This document shows, one piece after another, positions 1 to 6,553 of a DNA stretch of 11,130 nt. A program made the translations under genes and the position numbers. Source of the DNA: Gammaproteobacteria bacterium (lineage in GTDB: Bacteria > Pseudomonadota > Gammaproteobacteria > SZUA-229); contig JAGLQT010000169.1 in the NCBI GenBank assembly GCA_023136715.1, positions 1-11,130 of the forward strand, given 5' to 3'. Within the stretch, counting starts at the first letter, position 1, and each line of letters starts with the position of its first letter. Below the pieces are notes generated by a model. It had not been told where the DNA came from. It was given only the letters and a program-made list of their open reading frames with translations, and did not search any database.

Positions 1-897
1 GTCTGGAAAGGCACTTACCACGAAGAAGGCGCAGAGCTGTACAACGAATGGAATTTCAAACGCCAGTATTATCACAAGAACTGGTGCGTGTTGCGTGAAC
101 TCGACATCAAGCCAGTTTACGACGACTTTGTTGAAGACACGCTCAACAAACACAAAGGCCTGTTAAAAAGCCTGCGCCATACTTTTGAAGTGCTTCGCGG
201 TGAAGATAAACTGCTCAAGCGCCAACCTTATGGCGATGACATCGACATCGACGCTTTAGTCGATGCACTGGCCGATACAAAAAGTGGCATGGAAATGTCC
301 GAGCGCGTGTTCACCAAAATGCACAAGGAAGATCGTAACGTCGCGGTGATTTTCATGGTCGATATGAGCGGTTCAACACGCGGCTGGATTAACGAAGCCG
401 AACGTGAGTCATTAATTTTATTAGCCGAAGTTCTGGAAATTCTAGGCGACCGCTACGCCATCTACGGTTTCTCCGGCATGACCCGCAAGCGTTGCGAGTT
501 GTATAAAATCAAAACCTTCGATGAAGATTACGACGACGAGATCAAAGCGCGCATCAGCAATATTCAACCCAAAGATTACACCCGCATGGGCGTGTTCATC
601 CGTCACATGACCCGCATCTTCGGCGAAGTCGAAGCCAGCACCAAATTACTAATCACCCTGTCCGACGGCAAGCCCGACGACTATGATACCTACCGCGGTG
701 AATACGGCGTTGAAGATACCCGTCAGGCGTTATATGAAGCGCACCGCGATGGCATCCACCCGTTCTGCATCACCATCGACGAACAGGCGCGCGATTATCT
801 GCCGCACATGTACGGCGCGGCCAACTATGCGGTGATCGATGATGTTGCTAAACTGCCGCAAAAAGTTTCAGATATATATCGAAGGATAACGAGTTAA
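1..897 (+). CDS. VWA-domain protein, NorD/CbbO type (C-terminal part)
   Basis: The reading frame is open from base 1, so this is the last 298 residues of a protein that starts outside the window; the GTG at 88 is internal. The visible part carries a von Willebrand factor A domain from about residue 115 to the end. The metal-ion-dependent adhesion site is complete: DMSGS at residues 121-125, a Thr in DYTRMG at 194, and Asp in LSDGKPDD at 222. The motif set and the C-terminal PFCITID segment are typical of NorD/CbbO proteins, cytoplasmic partners of MoxR-type AAA+ ATPases (NorQ, CbbQ) that help activate metalloenzymes such as nitric oxide reductase or RuBisCO. The partner ATPase would be expected upstream but is not visible, so the client is unknown. 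It ends 11 bases before sbcB, which suggests co-transcription. Family is confident; the NorD versus CbbO choice is not. Confidence 0.85.
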   Translation, partial: VWKGTYHEEGAELYNEWNFKRQYYHKNWCVLRELDIKPVYDDFVEDTLNKHKGLLKSLRHTFEVLRGEDKLLKRQPYGDDIDIDALVDALADTKSGMEMSERVFTKMHKEDRNVAVIFMVDMSGSTRGWINEAERESLILLAEVLEILGDRYAIYGFSGMTRKRCELYKIKTFDEDYDDEIKARISNIQPKDYTRMGVFIRHMTRIFGEVEASTKLLITLSDGKPDDYDTYRGEYGVEDTRQALYEAHRDGIHPFCITIDEQARDYLPHMYGAANYAVIDDVAKLPQKVSDIYRRITS

Positions 898-908
898 GGA
901 ATTAAAAA

Positions 909-2342
909 ATGGCTAATTCAATTTACTGGTACGACTACGAAACCTTTGGCATCAACCCGCGTCAGGATCGACTCGCACAATTCGGCGGCATACGTACCGA
1001 TGAAGATTTAAACATCATCAGCGATCCGCTGGTGATTTACTGCAAGCCCGCCGACGACATGTTGCCCGATCCTTACGCCTGCCTGGTCACCGGCATCACG
1101 CCACAAAAAGCACTGGCCGAAGGTCTAATCGAATCTGAATTTATCGCCACCATCCATAAAGAATTCTCACAACCCGGCAGCTGCATCGCGGGTTACAACA
1201 CCATCCGTTTCGATGACGAGTTCACCCGCAACAGCCTGTACCGCAATTTTTTCAATCCGTACACGCACGAATGGCAATACGGCAATTCACGCTGGGATTT
1301 AATCGACATCGTGCGTTTAACTCGTGCACTGCGCCCCGAAGGCATTAACTGGCCGGTTGGTGATGACGGTCGCCCCAGTATTCGACTGGAATTGCTGACC
1401 AAAGAAAACGGCATCAGCCACGAAGCGGCGCATGATGCCATGTCCGATGTTTACGCCACCATCGCCATGGCGAAATTGATCAAGGAAAAACAGCCGCGAC
1501 TTTTTGATTACATGTACGGCCTGCGCAAAAAGAACGAAGTCAGTAAATTGCTCAACCTGCGCACCCACGAAGCGGTGCTGCACGTTTCATCGATGTATTC
1601 CTCCGAACGTAATGCCATCGCCATGGTCATGCCGATCTGCCAGCACCCGACCAACAAAAACAGCATCATCGTTTATGATCTCAATCAGGAGCCAGACGAC
1701 TTCATCAATGTCGATGCCGAAGAACTAGGCGCAAGGCTTTACACCAAAGCCAGTGAGTTACCCGAAGGCGTAAAACGCGTGCCACTGAAAGACGTACACA
1801 TCAACAAGTGCCCGGTGATCGTGCCACTCAAAACCATGGATGCTGCAACCGCAGAACGACTGGAAATTGATATCGAAGCCTGCGAAGCAAACCGACAGAT
1901 CATCCTCGAACAGATCGACATGCTCGCAGAAAAAACCCGACAGGTATTCGGCCACAGCGAATTCCCCGAAGTCACCGACCCCGATGCACAAATTTATTCT
2001 GGTGGTTTCTTCAGTGACACCGATTACGGCCGAATGGATCGCATAAGAAAAAGCAGCGCCGAAGAACTCAGCCAGCTTAATCTCACATTTGATGACCCGC
2101 GCCTGCCCGAAATGCTGTTCCGCTATCGCGCGAGAAATTATCCAGACTCACTTAGCAGTGAGGAAAAACAACGCTGGAACGAATACCGAAAAGAACGCTT
2201 CACCGATCCTGCGTTGAGTCCGCGTACGATGAACCGGTTTTTGGCGGATATAGAAGAACTGCAGAATGGTGATGCGGTGACAGGTTCTGAACTGGTGGTG
2301 CTTGAAGAATTGTTAGCTTATGCGGAGATGATTAAACTTTAA
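909..2342 (+). CDS. sbcB: Exodeoxyribonuclease I
   Basis: Encodes 477 residues, nearly the length of the E. coli enzyme (475). Exonuclease I degrades single-stranded DNA 3' to 5' and acts in mismatch repair, recombination and suppression of RecBC defects. The DEDDh active site is intact: D9 and E11 in WYDYETFG, D102 in RFDDE, H175 and D180 in HDAMSD. These sit at a constant offset of six residues from the E. coli positions I remember (15, 17, 108, 181, 186). The SH3-like and helical C-terminal regions of ExoI follow to the normal end. The ATG at 909 is preceded by AAGGA eight bases upstream, a good ribosome binding site. It follows the VWA gene closely and may be read from the same transcript; that pairing has no known functional logic. 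The downstream gene is convergent, and I see no clear terminator after the stop. Confidence 0.97.
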   Translation: MANSIYWYDYETFGINPRQDRLAQFGGIRTDEDLNIISDPLVIYCKPADDMLPDPYACLVTGITPQKALAEGLIESEFIATIHKEFSQPGSCIAGYNTIRFDDEFTRNSLYRNFFNPYTHEWQYGNSRWDLIDIVRLTRALRPEGINWPVGDDGRPSIRLELLTKENGISHEAAHDAMSDVYATIAMAKLIKEKQPRLFDYMYGLRKKNEVSKLLNLRTHEAVLHVSSMYSSERNAIAMVMPICQHPTNKNSIIVYDLNQEPDDFINVDAEELGARLYTKASELPEGVKRVPLKDVHINKCPVIVPLKTMDAATAERLEIDIEACEANRQIILEQIDMLAEKTRQVFGHSEFPEVTDPDAQIYSGGFFSDTDYGRMDRIRKSSAEELSQLNLTFDDPRLPEMLFRYRARNYPDSLSSEEKQRWNEYRKERFTDPALSPRTMNRFLADIEELQNGDAVTGSELVVLEELLAYAEMIKL

Positions 2343-2347
2343 ATCTT

Positions 2348-2381
2348 TTTCACCACAGAGACGCTGAGGGCGCAGAGAAAA
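2348..2381. repeat. Dispersed CACAGAGACGC-type intergenic repeat, one copy
   Basis: Begins six bases after the sbcB stop. It reads CACCACAGAGACGCTGAGGG followed by CGCAGAGAAAA, purine-rich with the internal echo CAGAGACGC / CGCAGAGAA. From memory, near-identical stretches occur just outside genes in many unrelated bacteria. Only one copy is present here, so calling it a repeat rests on that memory. It has no transposase, no target duplication that I can see, and no stem-loop strong enough to be a terminator. Confidence 0.5.
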
Positions 2382-2407
2382 TCAAAATAGAACAAATCAC
2401 AACGTCA

Positions 2408-2437
2408 ATTAGGTTAGGCGTTTTTCCGTAACCCAAT
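2408..2437. repeat. Imperfect inverted repeat, TTGGGTTACG-type element relic
   Basis: ATTAGGTTAGGCG (2408-2420) faces CCGTAACCCAAT (2426-2437) across TTTTT; most positions pair, with an A-C, a G-G and a C-C mismatch. On the minus strand it begins ATTGGGTTACGG. The arms resemble a family of short palindromic intergenic repeats built from GTAGGTTGGGTTA / TAACCCAACC arms that I recall from many proteobacteria. A second arm-like piece, AACCCAACCTGCGCG, lies at 2481-2495, which may be the other side of a decayed copy. No U-tract follows on either strand, so a terminator role is unlikely. Confidence 0.4.
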
Positions 2438-2620
2438 ATCTATAGGACAGCAACCATATTAGGTGTCCTTAAAAACATTCAACCCAACCTGCGCGCTCGT
2501 TGCCACCATCAAATGCACAGGAATCGAAGAAAATAGAGCCACAAAATGGATTAGGTGGTTTTTTCATGCAAAGATCACGGAAAATTTCTACCTGAAACAT
2601 TCGGCCGATTCAGAACAGCA

Positions 2621-3988
2621 TCAAGTTTCCGTCTCTTGCATGAAGAATGCATCCCACGCCATCGACAGGCTCTCTTCAGATAGAGACGGTTTCCTGTTAT
2701 CAAAGAGCGAGAAGTCAATGACCTTGTTGATCAACTCCTTTGGGTGGCTGGCCAATAGCTTCTTTTTGTTTGGCTTGTAGTGTTGCTGGATGAGGTAGTC
2801 GACAAACTTTTGTGAGAACTCAAGTCCATTAGTGATGCAATACTGTTTAAATATCTGGCTATACTCCTCTTCCGAGATATAACTGACGATGATCTTGTAT
2901 CCCAGGCGTCGAAGAAACGCCTCATCCACCAGCTCCCTGGGCTCTATATTGGTTGAAAAGACCGGGATCACATCGAAGGGGATCTTTATCTTGTTTCCTG
3001 TGTGGAGTCCAAGGTAGTCGATGCCATTTTCCAAAGGCATAATCCAGCGGTTCAGCAGGAAATTCGAACTCATCTGCTGGCGTCCGAAATCGTCGATGAG
3101 AAATATCCCGCCGTTTGCCTTCATCTGTAGCGGCGCCTCATAGAAGCCTCTGTCGCGGTCAAAATTGAGATCCAGCATCTGCTGGGTAAGTTCTCCCGCG
3201 GCGACGATTACCGGGCGTTGGCAGATGACCCAACGTCTATCCAGGCGCGGATCTTGTGTACTCTGTTTATTGTCACTTTCTTCCTGCACTATCGGAGTAA
3301 AGTCATTGGAATCAAACAAACGAATAATCTGACCCTCAACCTCTATGGCATAGGGAATGGCAATATTATCCTGCAGCATCTCCTTCATCTTGCTGGCGAT
3401 AAATGATTTGCCGGTACCGGCAGGGCCATAGAGAAAGATCGAGCTGCCACTGTTAAAGGCGGCCCCGATACTGTTAAGGATTTTCGGATTGATGACAACG
3501 TCTTTAAAGGCGAGATCCAGACTTTTTCGATCAACGATCTGGGATCTTATTGATTGAGCACTAACCTGCTTACAGTAGTCGCTATAGGTGACAGGGAGCT
3601 GGCCGCAGTAACTATTATCCTCCATGTGCTCATGCGCCACCTTGCGACCGCTCTCAGTTAACTTGTAACGCATAATGTCGCCAATCAGCTTACCATTTCT
3701 GTGGTAGGTCTCCACTAATGCACGGTTGCGAAGAAAGGCGATGGGCTTGTCGATGATGCTGACTGAAACGCCGAGCTTGTGAGCCAGCTCATCGGTGCGT
3801 AGCGTTCCGCTGTTATACAGGTGCTTGAGAATCATTTTATGCACCATCGTGTCATCCAGCCCCAAATCCTCCAGCCTGCTGGGTTCCATTGGAAAGTGGA
3901 CCTGTGGTGCCGGTTTGCCGAAGTAGTCGAGTTTCTTGTGGCGTAGGTGGTATACAGGATTGTGCGGTTTACTCTCGCTTGCAGCCAT
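2621..3988 (-). CDS. Winged-helix AAA+ ATPase of unknown function
   Basis: Encodes 455 residues from the ATG at 3988, which has GGGG eight to ten bases upstream; a TTG 13 codons earlier (4027) lacks any ribosome binding site. Residues about 40-120 look like a winged-helix unit (HLYNSGTLRTDELAHKLGVS, then a predicted wing and LTESGRK). A linker with SYCGQLPVTYSDY leads to an AAA+ core: Walker A GPAGTGKS at 188-195, Walker B IFLIDD at 295-300, sensor-1 FSTN at 344-347, an arginine-finger candidate in DEAFLRR (355-361), and a lid helix with SHPKELINKV near 414. Walker B ends in DD rather than the usual DE. No signal peptide or membrane segment is seen, so it should be cytoplasmic. I recall homologues of this two-domain layout in several phyla annotated only as ATPase or 'predicted ATPase with chaperone activity'. 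It stands alone between a convergent gene and a 364-base gap. The ATPase fold is certain; the role is not known. Confidence 0.9.
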   Translation of the reverse strand: MAASESKPHNPVYHLRHKKLDYFGKPAPQVHFPMEPSRLEDLGLDDTMVHKMILKHLYNSGTLRTDELAHKLGVSVSIIDKPIAFLRNRALVETYHRNGKLIGDIMRYKLTESGRKVAHEHMEDNSYCGQLPVTYSDYCKQVSAQSIRSQIVDRKSLDLAFKDVVINPKILNSIGAAFNSGSSIFLYGPAGTGKSFIASKMKEMLQDNIAIPYAIEVEGQIIRLFDSNDFTPIVQEESDNKQSTQDPRLDRRWVICQRPVIVAAGELTQQMLDLNFDRDRGFYEAPLQMKANGGIFLIDDFGRQQMSSNFLLNRWIMPLENGIDYLGLHTGNKIKIPFDVIPVFSTNIEPRELVDEAFLRRLGYKIIVSYISEEEYSQIFKQYCITNGLEFSQKFVDYLIQQHYKPNKKKLLASHPKELINKVIDFSLFDNRKPSLSEESLSMAWDAFFMQETET

Positions 3989-4110
3989 GGTGTTACCCCA
4001 TTTTTTCTGTTTTTCAGGATTTCTCAATTTTTATGGATATCTGTCAGCACTATAAGCTCACAAGCCATAATGGCAACCCCATTTCCAGGGCATGGACAGG
4101 AAACCAATAA

Positions 4111-4138
4111 AGTATAGTGACAATTCCCTTTGGTTCAA
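4111..4138 (-). promoter_or_regulatory. Candidate sigma70 promoter for the AAA+ ATPase gene
   Basis: On the minus strand TTGAAC (4138-4133) is followed after 16 bases by TATACT (4116-4111), matching the -35 and -10 consensus at four and five of six positions. Transcription would start near 4104 and give a leader of about 115 bases before the ATG at 3988. No operator-like palindrome overlaps it. This is a motif match by eye only. Confidence 0.35.
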
Positions 4139-4265
4139 TACTTCTTTCACATGCTGTGCTTTAGAATACACTGAGTAAAGGCAAAGAACTATCTGCTCTT
4201 GGTTCGCCGAGTCAAACCTTACATTCAGAATACCATACAAACATATAACACACTATTTAGTCAGA

Positions 4266-4296
4266 TAGGGTGGGCACAAACTACGTGCACACCCTA
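4266..4296. repeat. Palindromic TAGGGTGGGCAC intergenic repeat
   Basis: TAGGGTGGGCAC (4266-4277) pairs with GTGCACACCCTA (4285-4296) at 11 of 12 positions, the exception being G4273 against A4289, around the loop AAACTAC. The stem would be stable as RNA or single-stranded DNA. No run of U follows on either strand, so it is not a standard intrinsic terminator, although it lies downstream of yggS. The arm sequence matches a short palindromic repeat (GTAGGGTGGGCAC) that I recall as widespread between genes in gamma- and betaproteobacteria. Confidence 0.6.
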
Positions 4297-4303
4297 CAAA
4301 AAC

Positions 4304-4332
4304 AAGATCCTTCTCTGCGGTTCAGGATGACA
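4304..4332. repeat. ATCCTTC...AGGATGACA dispersed repeat copy
   Basis: Starts eight bases after the neighbouring palindrome. AAGATCCTTCTCTGCG is followed by GTTCAGGATGACA; the ATCCT (4307-4311) and AGGAT (4324-4328) arms are inverted copies. It resembles a dispersed element, ending in AGGATGACA or GAATGACA, that I recall from many bacterial genomes. It lies 21 bases from the yggS stop codon. The identification rests on memory, since only one copy is visible. Confidence 0.5.
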
Positions 4333-4352
4333 AAATACAAAGATAAACTCTA

Positions 4353-5057
4353 TTATCGCTGCCCAAACAACTGCGTACCAACCCTGACCATGGTCGCGCC
4401 CTCTTCGATGGCAATGTCATAATCATTCGACATACCCATTGAGAGTTGGTCAAACTCTTTTAGATCAAACTGCTTTTGGCATTCATTTCGAAGTTCTCTT
4501 AAATCTGAAAAGGCTTTGCGAGTTTCTGTTTCATCAGCCTGTACGCCGATGGTCATCAAACCCCGCCACGCAAGATTGGGTAGATTAAGTTTCTGCAATT
4601 CTTCGAGCAGGGCTATTGTTTCACATCTGGATAAACCCGACTTACTCATCTCACCCGATACATTCACCTGTAACAAACAATTCAACACGCTATTGGGATT
4701 ATGCTGCTGCATCGCCGCCGATAACTTCTGCGCGAGTTTTAAACTATCTACCGTATGTATCCACTGAAAATGTTCGGCGACCTGTTTTGATTTTTTAGAT
4801 TGCAGATGACCGATGAAATGCCATTCAATATTTTGATGACCGGATTCTGCTAACTGAGAAATTTTTGTTAACGCATCCTGCACGGTGTTTTCGCCGAACA
4901 CCGTTTGGCCGGCGGCGATTGCCTGCTCAACTTCGGACAGGGATCTGGTTTTGGAAACAGCAATTAGACAAACTTCATCAACAGCACGTCCGGCATCGAT
5001 GCTCAATTGCCGGATGCGCTCATTGGTAAATCTCAAATTATCCGCGACATGACTCAT
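4353..5057 (-). CDS. yggS: PLP homeostasis protein YggS/PLPBP
   Basis: Encodes 234 residues, the normal size for this family (E. coli about 234). The protein is a single-domain TIM barrel resembling the N-terminal domain of alanine racemase. It binds pyridoxal 5'-phosphate without known catalysis and keeps free vitamin B6 and amino/keto-acid pools in balance. The PLP lysine is K36 in IAVSKT, the expected position. Other family signatures are FGENTVQ, WHFIGHLQSKK, VNVSGEMSKSGL and the phosphate-binding MGMSNDYDIAIEEGATMVRVG segment near the C-terminus. The ATG at 5057 has no strong ribosome binding site. It begins 21 bases after the alaA stop, so the two are probably co-transcribed. In many gammaproteobacteria yggS sits with pilT and proC; here it follows a PLP enzyme gene instead. 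Confidence 0.95.
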   Translation of the reverse strand: MSHVADNLRFTNERIRQLSIDAGRAVDEVCLIAVSKTRSLSEVEQAIAAGQTVFGENTVQDALTKISQLAESGHQNIEWHFIGHLQSKKSKQVAEHFQWIHTVDSLKLAQKLSAAMQQHNPNSVLNCLLQVNVSGEMSKSGLSRCETIALLEELQKLNLPNLAWRGLMTIGVQADETETRKAFSDLRELRNECQKQFDLKEFDQLSMGMSNDYDIAIEEGATMVRVGTQLFGQR

Positions 5058-5078
5058 TAAAAATTGAGCGCTTCTGGA

Positions 5079-6293
5079 TTATTGCGAATAAGTAGAAAAG
5101 AAACGCCCGATTCGTTCGATAGCATTTCTCAGTTCGTCTTCTCTTGATAAGAACACGATTCTGAAATGGTCGGGTTCTGGCCAGTTAAAGGCGGTGCCCT
5201 GAACAATGAGAATTTTTTCCTGCAACAACAAATCCAGCACCATCTTTTCATCGTCTTTGATTTTGTGTACTGCCGGATCCATTTTAGCGAAAAGATACAT
5301 CGCACCTTTAGGCTTAACACAACTGATACCAGGAATTTCGTTGACCAACTTCCAGGCCAGGTCACGTTGTTCACGCAGGCGGCCGCCCGGTGCGATCAAT
5401 TCATTAATGCTTTGATAACCACCGAGGGCGGTTTGAATCGCGTGCTGCCCCGGCACATTAGGACACAAACGCATCGAGGCTAGTAATTCAATGCCTTCAA
5501 TATAATCTTTAGCTTTTGACTTGGCGCCACTCAGCACCATCCAGCCAGCGCGGAAGCCTGCGACACGATAGGCTTTTGAAAGTCCGTTAAAGGTCACAAA
5601 TAAAACATCATCAGCCAGTGAAGCGGTCGAAATATGCTCAGCATCATCGTAAAGAATTTTGTCGTAAATTTCGTCTGAGAAAATAATCAGATTGTGTTTA
5701 CGCGCCAGCTCAATAATGGCATCGAGAACATCGAGTGGGTACAAAGCACCGGTCGGATTGTTCGGATTGATAATAACAATGCCGCGTGTATTTGATGTGA
5801 TCTTGCGCTCCATATCTTCAAGATCCGGATACCAATCCGATTCTTCATCACACATATAATGTACTGGGTTACCGCCTGACAAACTAACTGAAGCGGTCCA
5901 CAGAGGATAGTCCGGTGCGGGTATCAAAACTTCATCGCCATTATTCAGTAAGGCCTGCATGGCCATAACGATTAACTCACTAACGCCGTTACCCAAATAG
6001 ATATCATCGATATCAACATCCTTGATACCCTTATGCTGACAATACTGCATCACCGCTTTACGTCCGGGAAAGACACCTTTTGCATCACTATACCCCTGGG
6101 AATCGCGTACGTTGTGAATCATATCCACGACGATTTCTTCAGGGGCTTCAAAACCAAAGGACGCGGGGTTGCCGATGTTCAGCTTAAGAATCTTGTGGCC
6201 ATCTTCTTCCATGCTGCGTGCTTCGCGCAGCACCTGTCCACGAATTTCGTAACAAACGTTATCCAGCTTATGTGATTTTTTTATTGTTTTCAT
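5079..6293 (-). CDS. alaA: Alanine aminotransferase AlaA (glutamate-pyruvate)
   Basis: Encodes 404 residues from the ATG at 6293, almost the length of E. coli AlaA (405); the frame stays open to 6410 but the extra 39 residues match nothing in the family. A weak GAAG lies about ten bases upstream. The enzyme is a cytoplasmic fold-type I, PLP-dependent aminotransferase that makes alanine from pyruvate using glutamate. Visible signatures are LNIGNPA near 38-44, PDYPLW near 127-132, INPNNPTG at 175-182, DEIY at 207-210, and the PLP-lysine motif FNGLSKAYRVAGFR with K240. The C-terminal FRIVFLSRE carries the substrate-carboxylate arginine. The N-terminal KSHKLDNVCYEIRG segment is specific to the AlaA group rather than to AspC or AlaC. 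It leads a two-gene unit with yggS. The upstream gap contains a strong terminator about 115 bases before the start, so it probably uses its own promoter below that point. Confidence 0.95.
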   Translation of the reverse strand: MKTIKKSHKLDNVCYEIRGQVLREARSMEEDGHKILKLNIGNPASFGFEAPEEIVVDMIHNVRDSQGYSDAKGVFPGRKAVMQYCQHKGIKDVDIDDIYLGNGVSELIVMAMQALLNNGDEVLIPAPDYPLWTASVSLSGGNPVHYMCDEESDWYPDLEDMERKITSNTRGIVIINPNNPTGALYPLDVLDAIIELARKHNLIIFSDEIYDKILYDDAEHISTASLADDVLFVTFNGLSKAYRVAGFRAGWMVLSGAKSKAKDYIEGIELLASMRLCPNVPGQHAIQTALGGYQSINELIAPGGRLREQRDLAWKLVNEIPGISCVKPKGAMYLFAKMDPAVHKIKDDEKMVLDLLLQEKILIVQGTAFNWPEPDHFRIVFLSREDELRNAIERIGRFFSTYSQ

Positions 6294-6408
6294 TGAGCAA
6301 AATCTTCTATCGACATCATCTAAAAAAATTAAATACCTTATAGACGGGAGTATATATGCTTCTCTGGCTAAAAGTGCTATCTGGTGGGGCTTATATATAA
6401 AAAAAGAC

Positions 6409-6432
6409 AAAAAAAACCGGCGGGGAGCCGGT
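6409..6432 (-). terminator. Rho-independent terminator
   Basis: On the minus strand ACCGGC (6432-6427) pairs perfectly with GCCGGT (6421-6416) around the loop UCCCC, followed directly by an unbroken U-tract from 6416 to 6409. A second run of U follows after GUC (6405 onward). This is a textbook intrinsic terminator. It ends the candidate small RNA and would also stop read-through from apeB before alaA. It is not symmetrical: the plus strand has no U-tract after the stem. Confidence 0.88.
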
Positions 6433-6547
6433 CAAAGGGAGAGTTGCTCAAGGGAGTCCACCCAGAGATGGCGAGAGCTATAACCTCGTATACACCTGAT
6501 GCAAAAGAGGTTATAAAAAATGAAAAAATCATGCTTAGCTACAAACA
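6409..6547 (-). ncRNA. Candidate Fur-controlled small RNA
   Basis: Predicted from architecture, not homology. A promoter-like pair overlapped by a Fur-box-like site would start transcription near 6547, about 50 bases past the apeB stop codon, and a strong intrinsic terminator ends at 6409, giving roughly 135-140 nt. Reading the minus strand, a U-rich leader (two runs of six U, 6528-6515) comes first. A perfect 9-bp hairpin TATAACCTC / GAGGTTATA (6515-6507 with 6487-6479, 19-nt loop) is next. A mostly unpaired C-rich stretch carries CUCCC at 6456-6452 and 6441-6437. A third CUCCC at 6427-6423 starts at the last base of the terminator stem and runs through its loop. Such C-rich seeds typically pair with Shine-Dalgarno sequences, and the U-rich leader and U-tail would suit Hfq. 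The alternatives are an apeB 3' UTR ending at the terminator, or an attenuator ahead of alaA. A 51-codon frame crosses the region but lacks a ribosome binding site. Confidence 0.5.
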
Positions 6548-6553
6548 GTTATA

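Larger units (their letters stand above)
3989..4352. other. Intergenic region between AAA+ ATPase and yggS
   Basis: This 364-base gap separates two minus-strand genes. It holds a candidate minus-strand promoter for the ATPase gene, leaving a leader of roughly 115 bases, and two repeat relics side by side next to the yggS end. A possible 60-codon minus-strand frame (4240-4058) has no ribosome binding site and no recognisable product, and I do not count it as a gene. A small palindrome GCCATAATGGC lies at 4064-4074. No terminator with a U-tract is visible after yggS. Confidence 0.6.

Noticed and set aside
2444..2469. AGGACA / TGTCCT inverted repeat in the sbcB-ATPase gap
   Set aside because: Only six pairs around a 14-base loop, no U-tract, and no promoter overlap; within chance expectation.
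2463..2780. 105-codon plus-strand frame
   Set aside because: It starts in the repeat-bearing gap and runs antisense into the 3' end of the ATPase gene, without a ribosome binding site or protein-like pattern.
3989..4027. TTG start adding 13 residues to the AAA+ ATPase
   Set aside because: No Shine-Dalgarno sequence before the TTG, whereas the ATG at 3988 has GGGG at proper spacing.
4058..4240. 60-codon minus-strand frame in the gap before the ATPase gene
   Set aside because: No ribosome binding site and no recognisable domain; it also overlaps the candidate promoter. Most likely chance.
4266..4296. Hairpin after yggS as an intrinsic terminator
   Set aside because: The stem is good but no U-tract follows on either strand; it fits a dispersed palindromic repeat better.
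6294..6410. 39-residue N-terminal extension of AlaA
   Set aside because: The ATG at 6293 aligns with the family start (KSHKLDNVCYEIRG); the extension matches no aminotransferase and begins next to the terminator U-tract.
6377..6532. 51-codon minus-strand frame starting ATG at 6532 that crosses the candidate small RNA and terminator
   Set aside because: No ribosome binding site precedes the ATG, the frame reads straight through the terminator hairpin and U-tract, and the product resembles nothing I know. A leader peptide or dual-function RNA is possible but unsupported.
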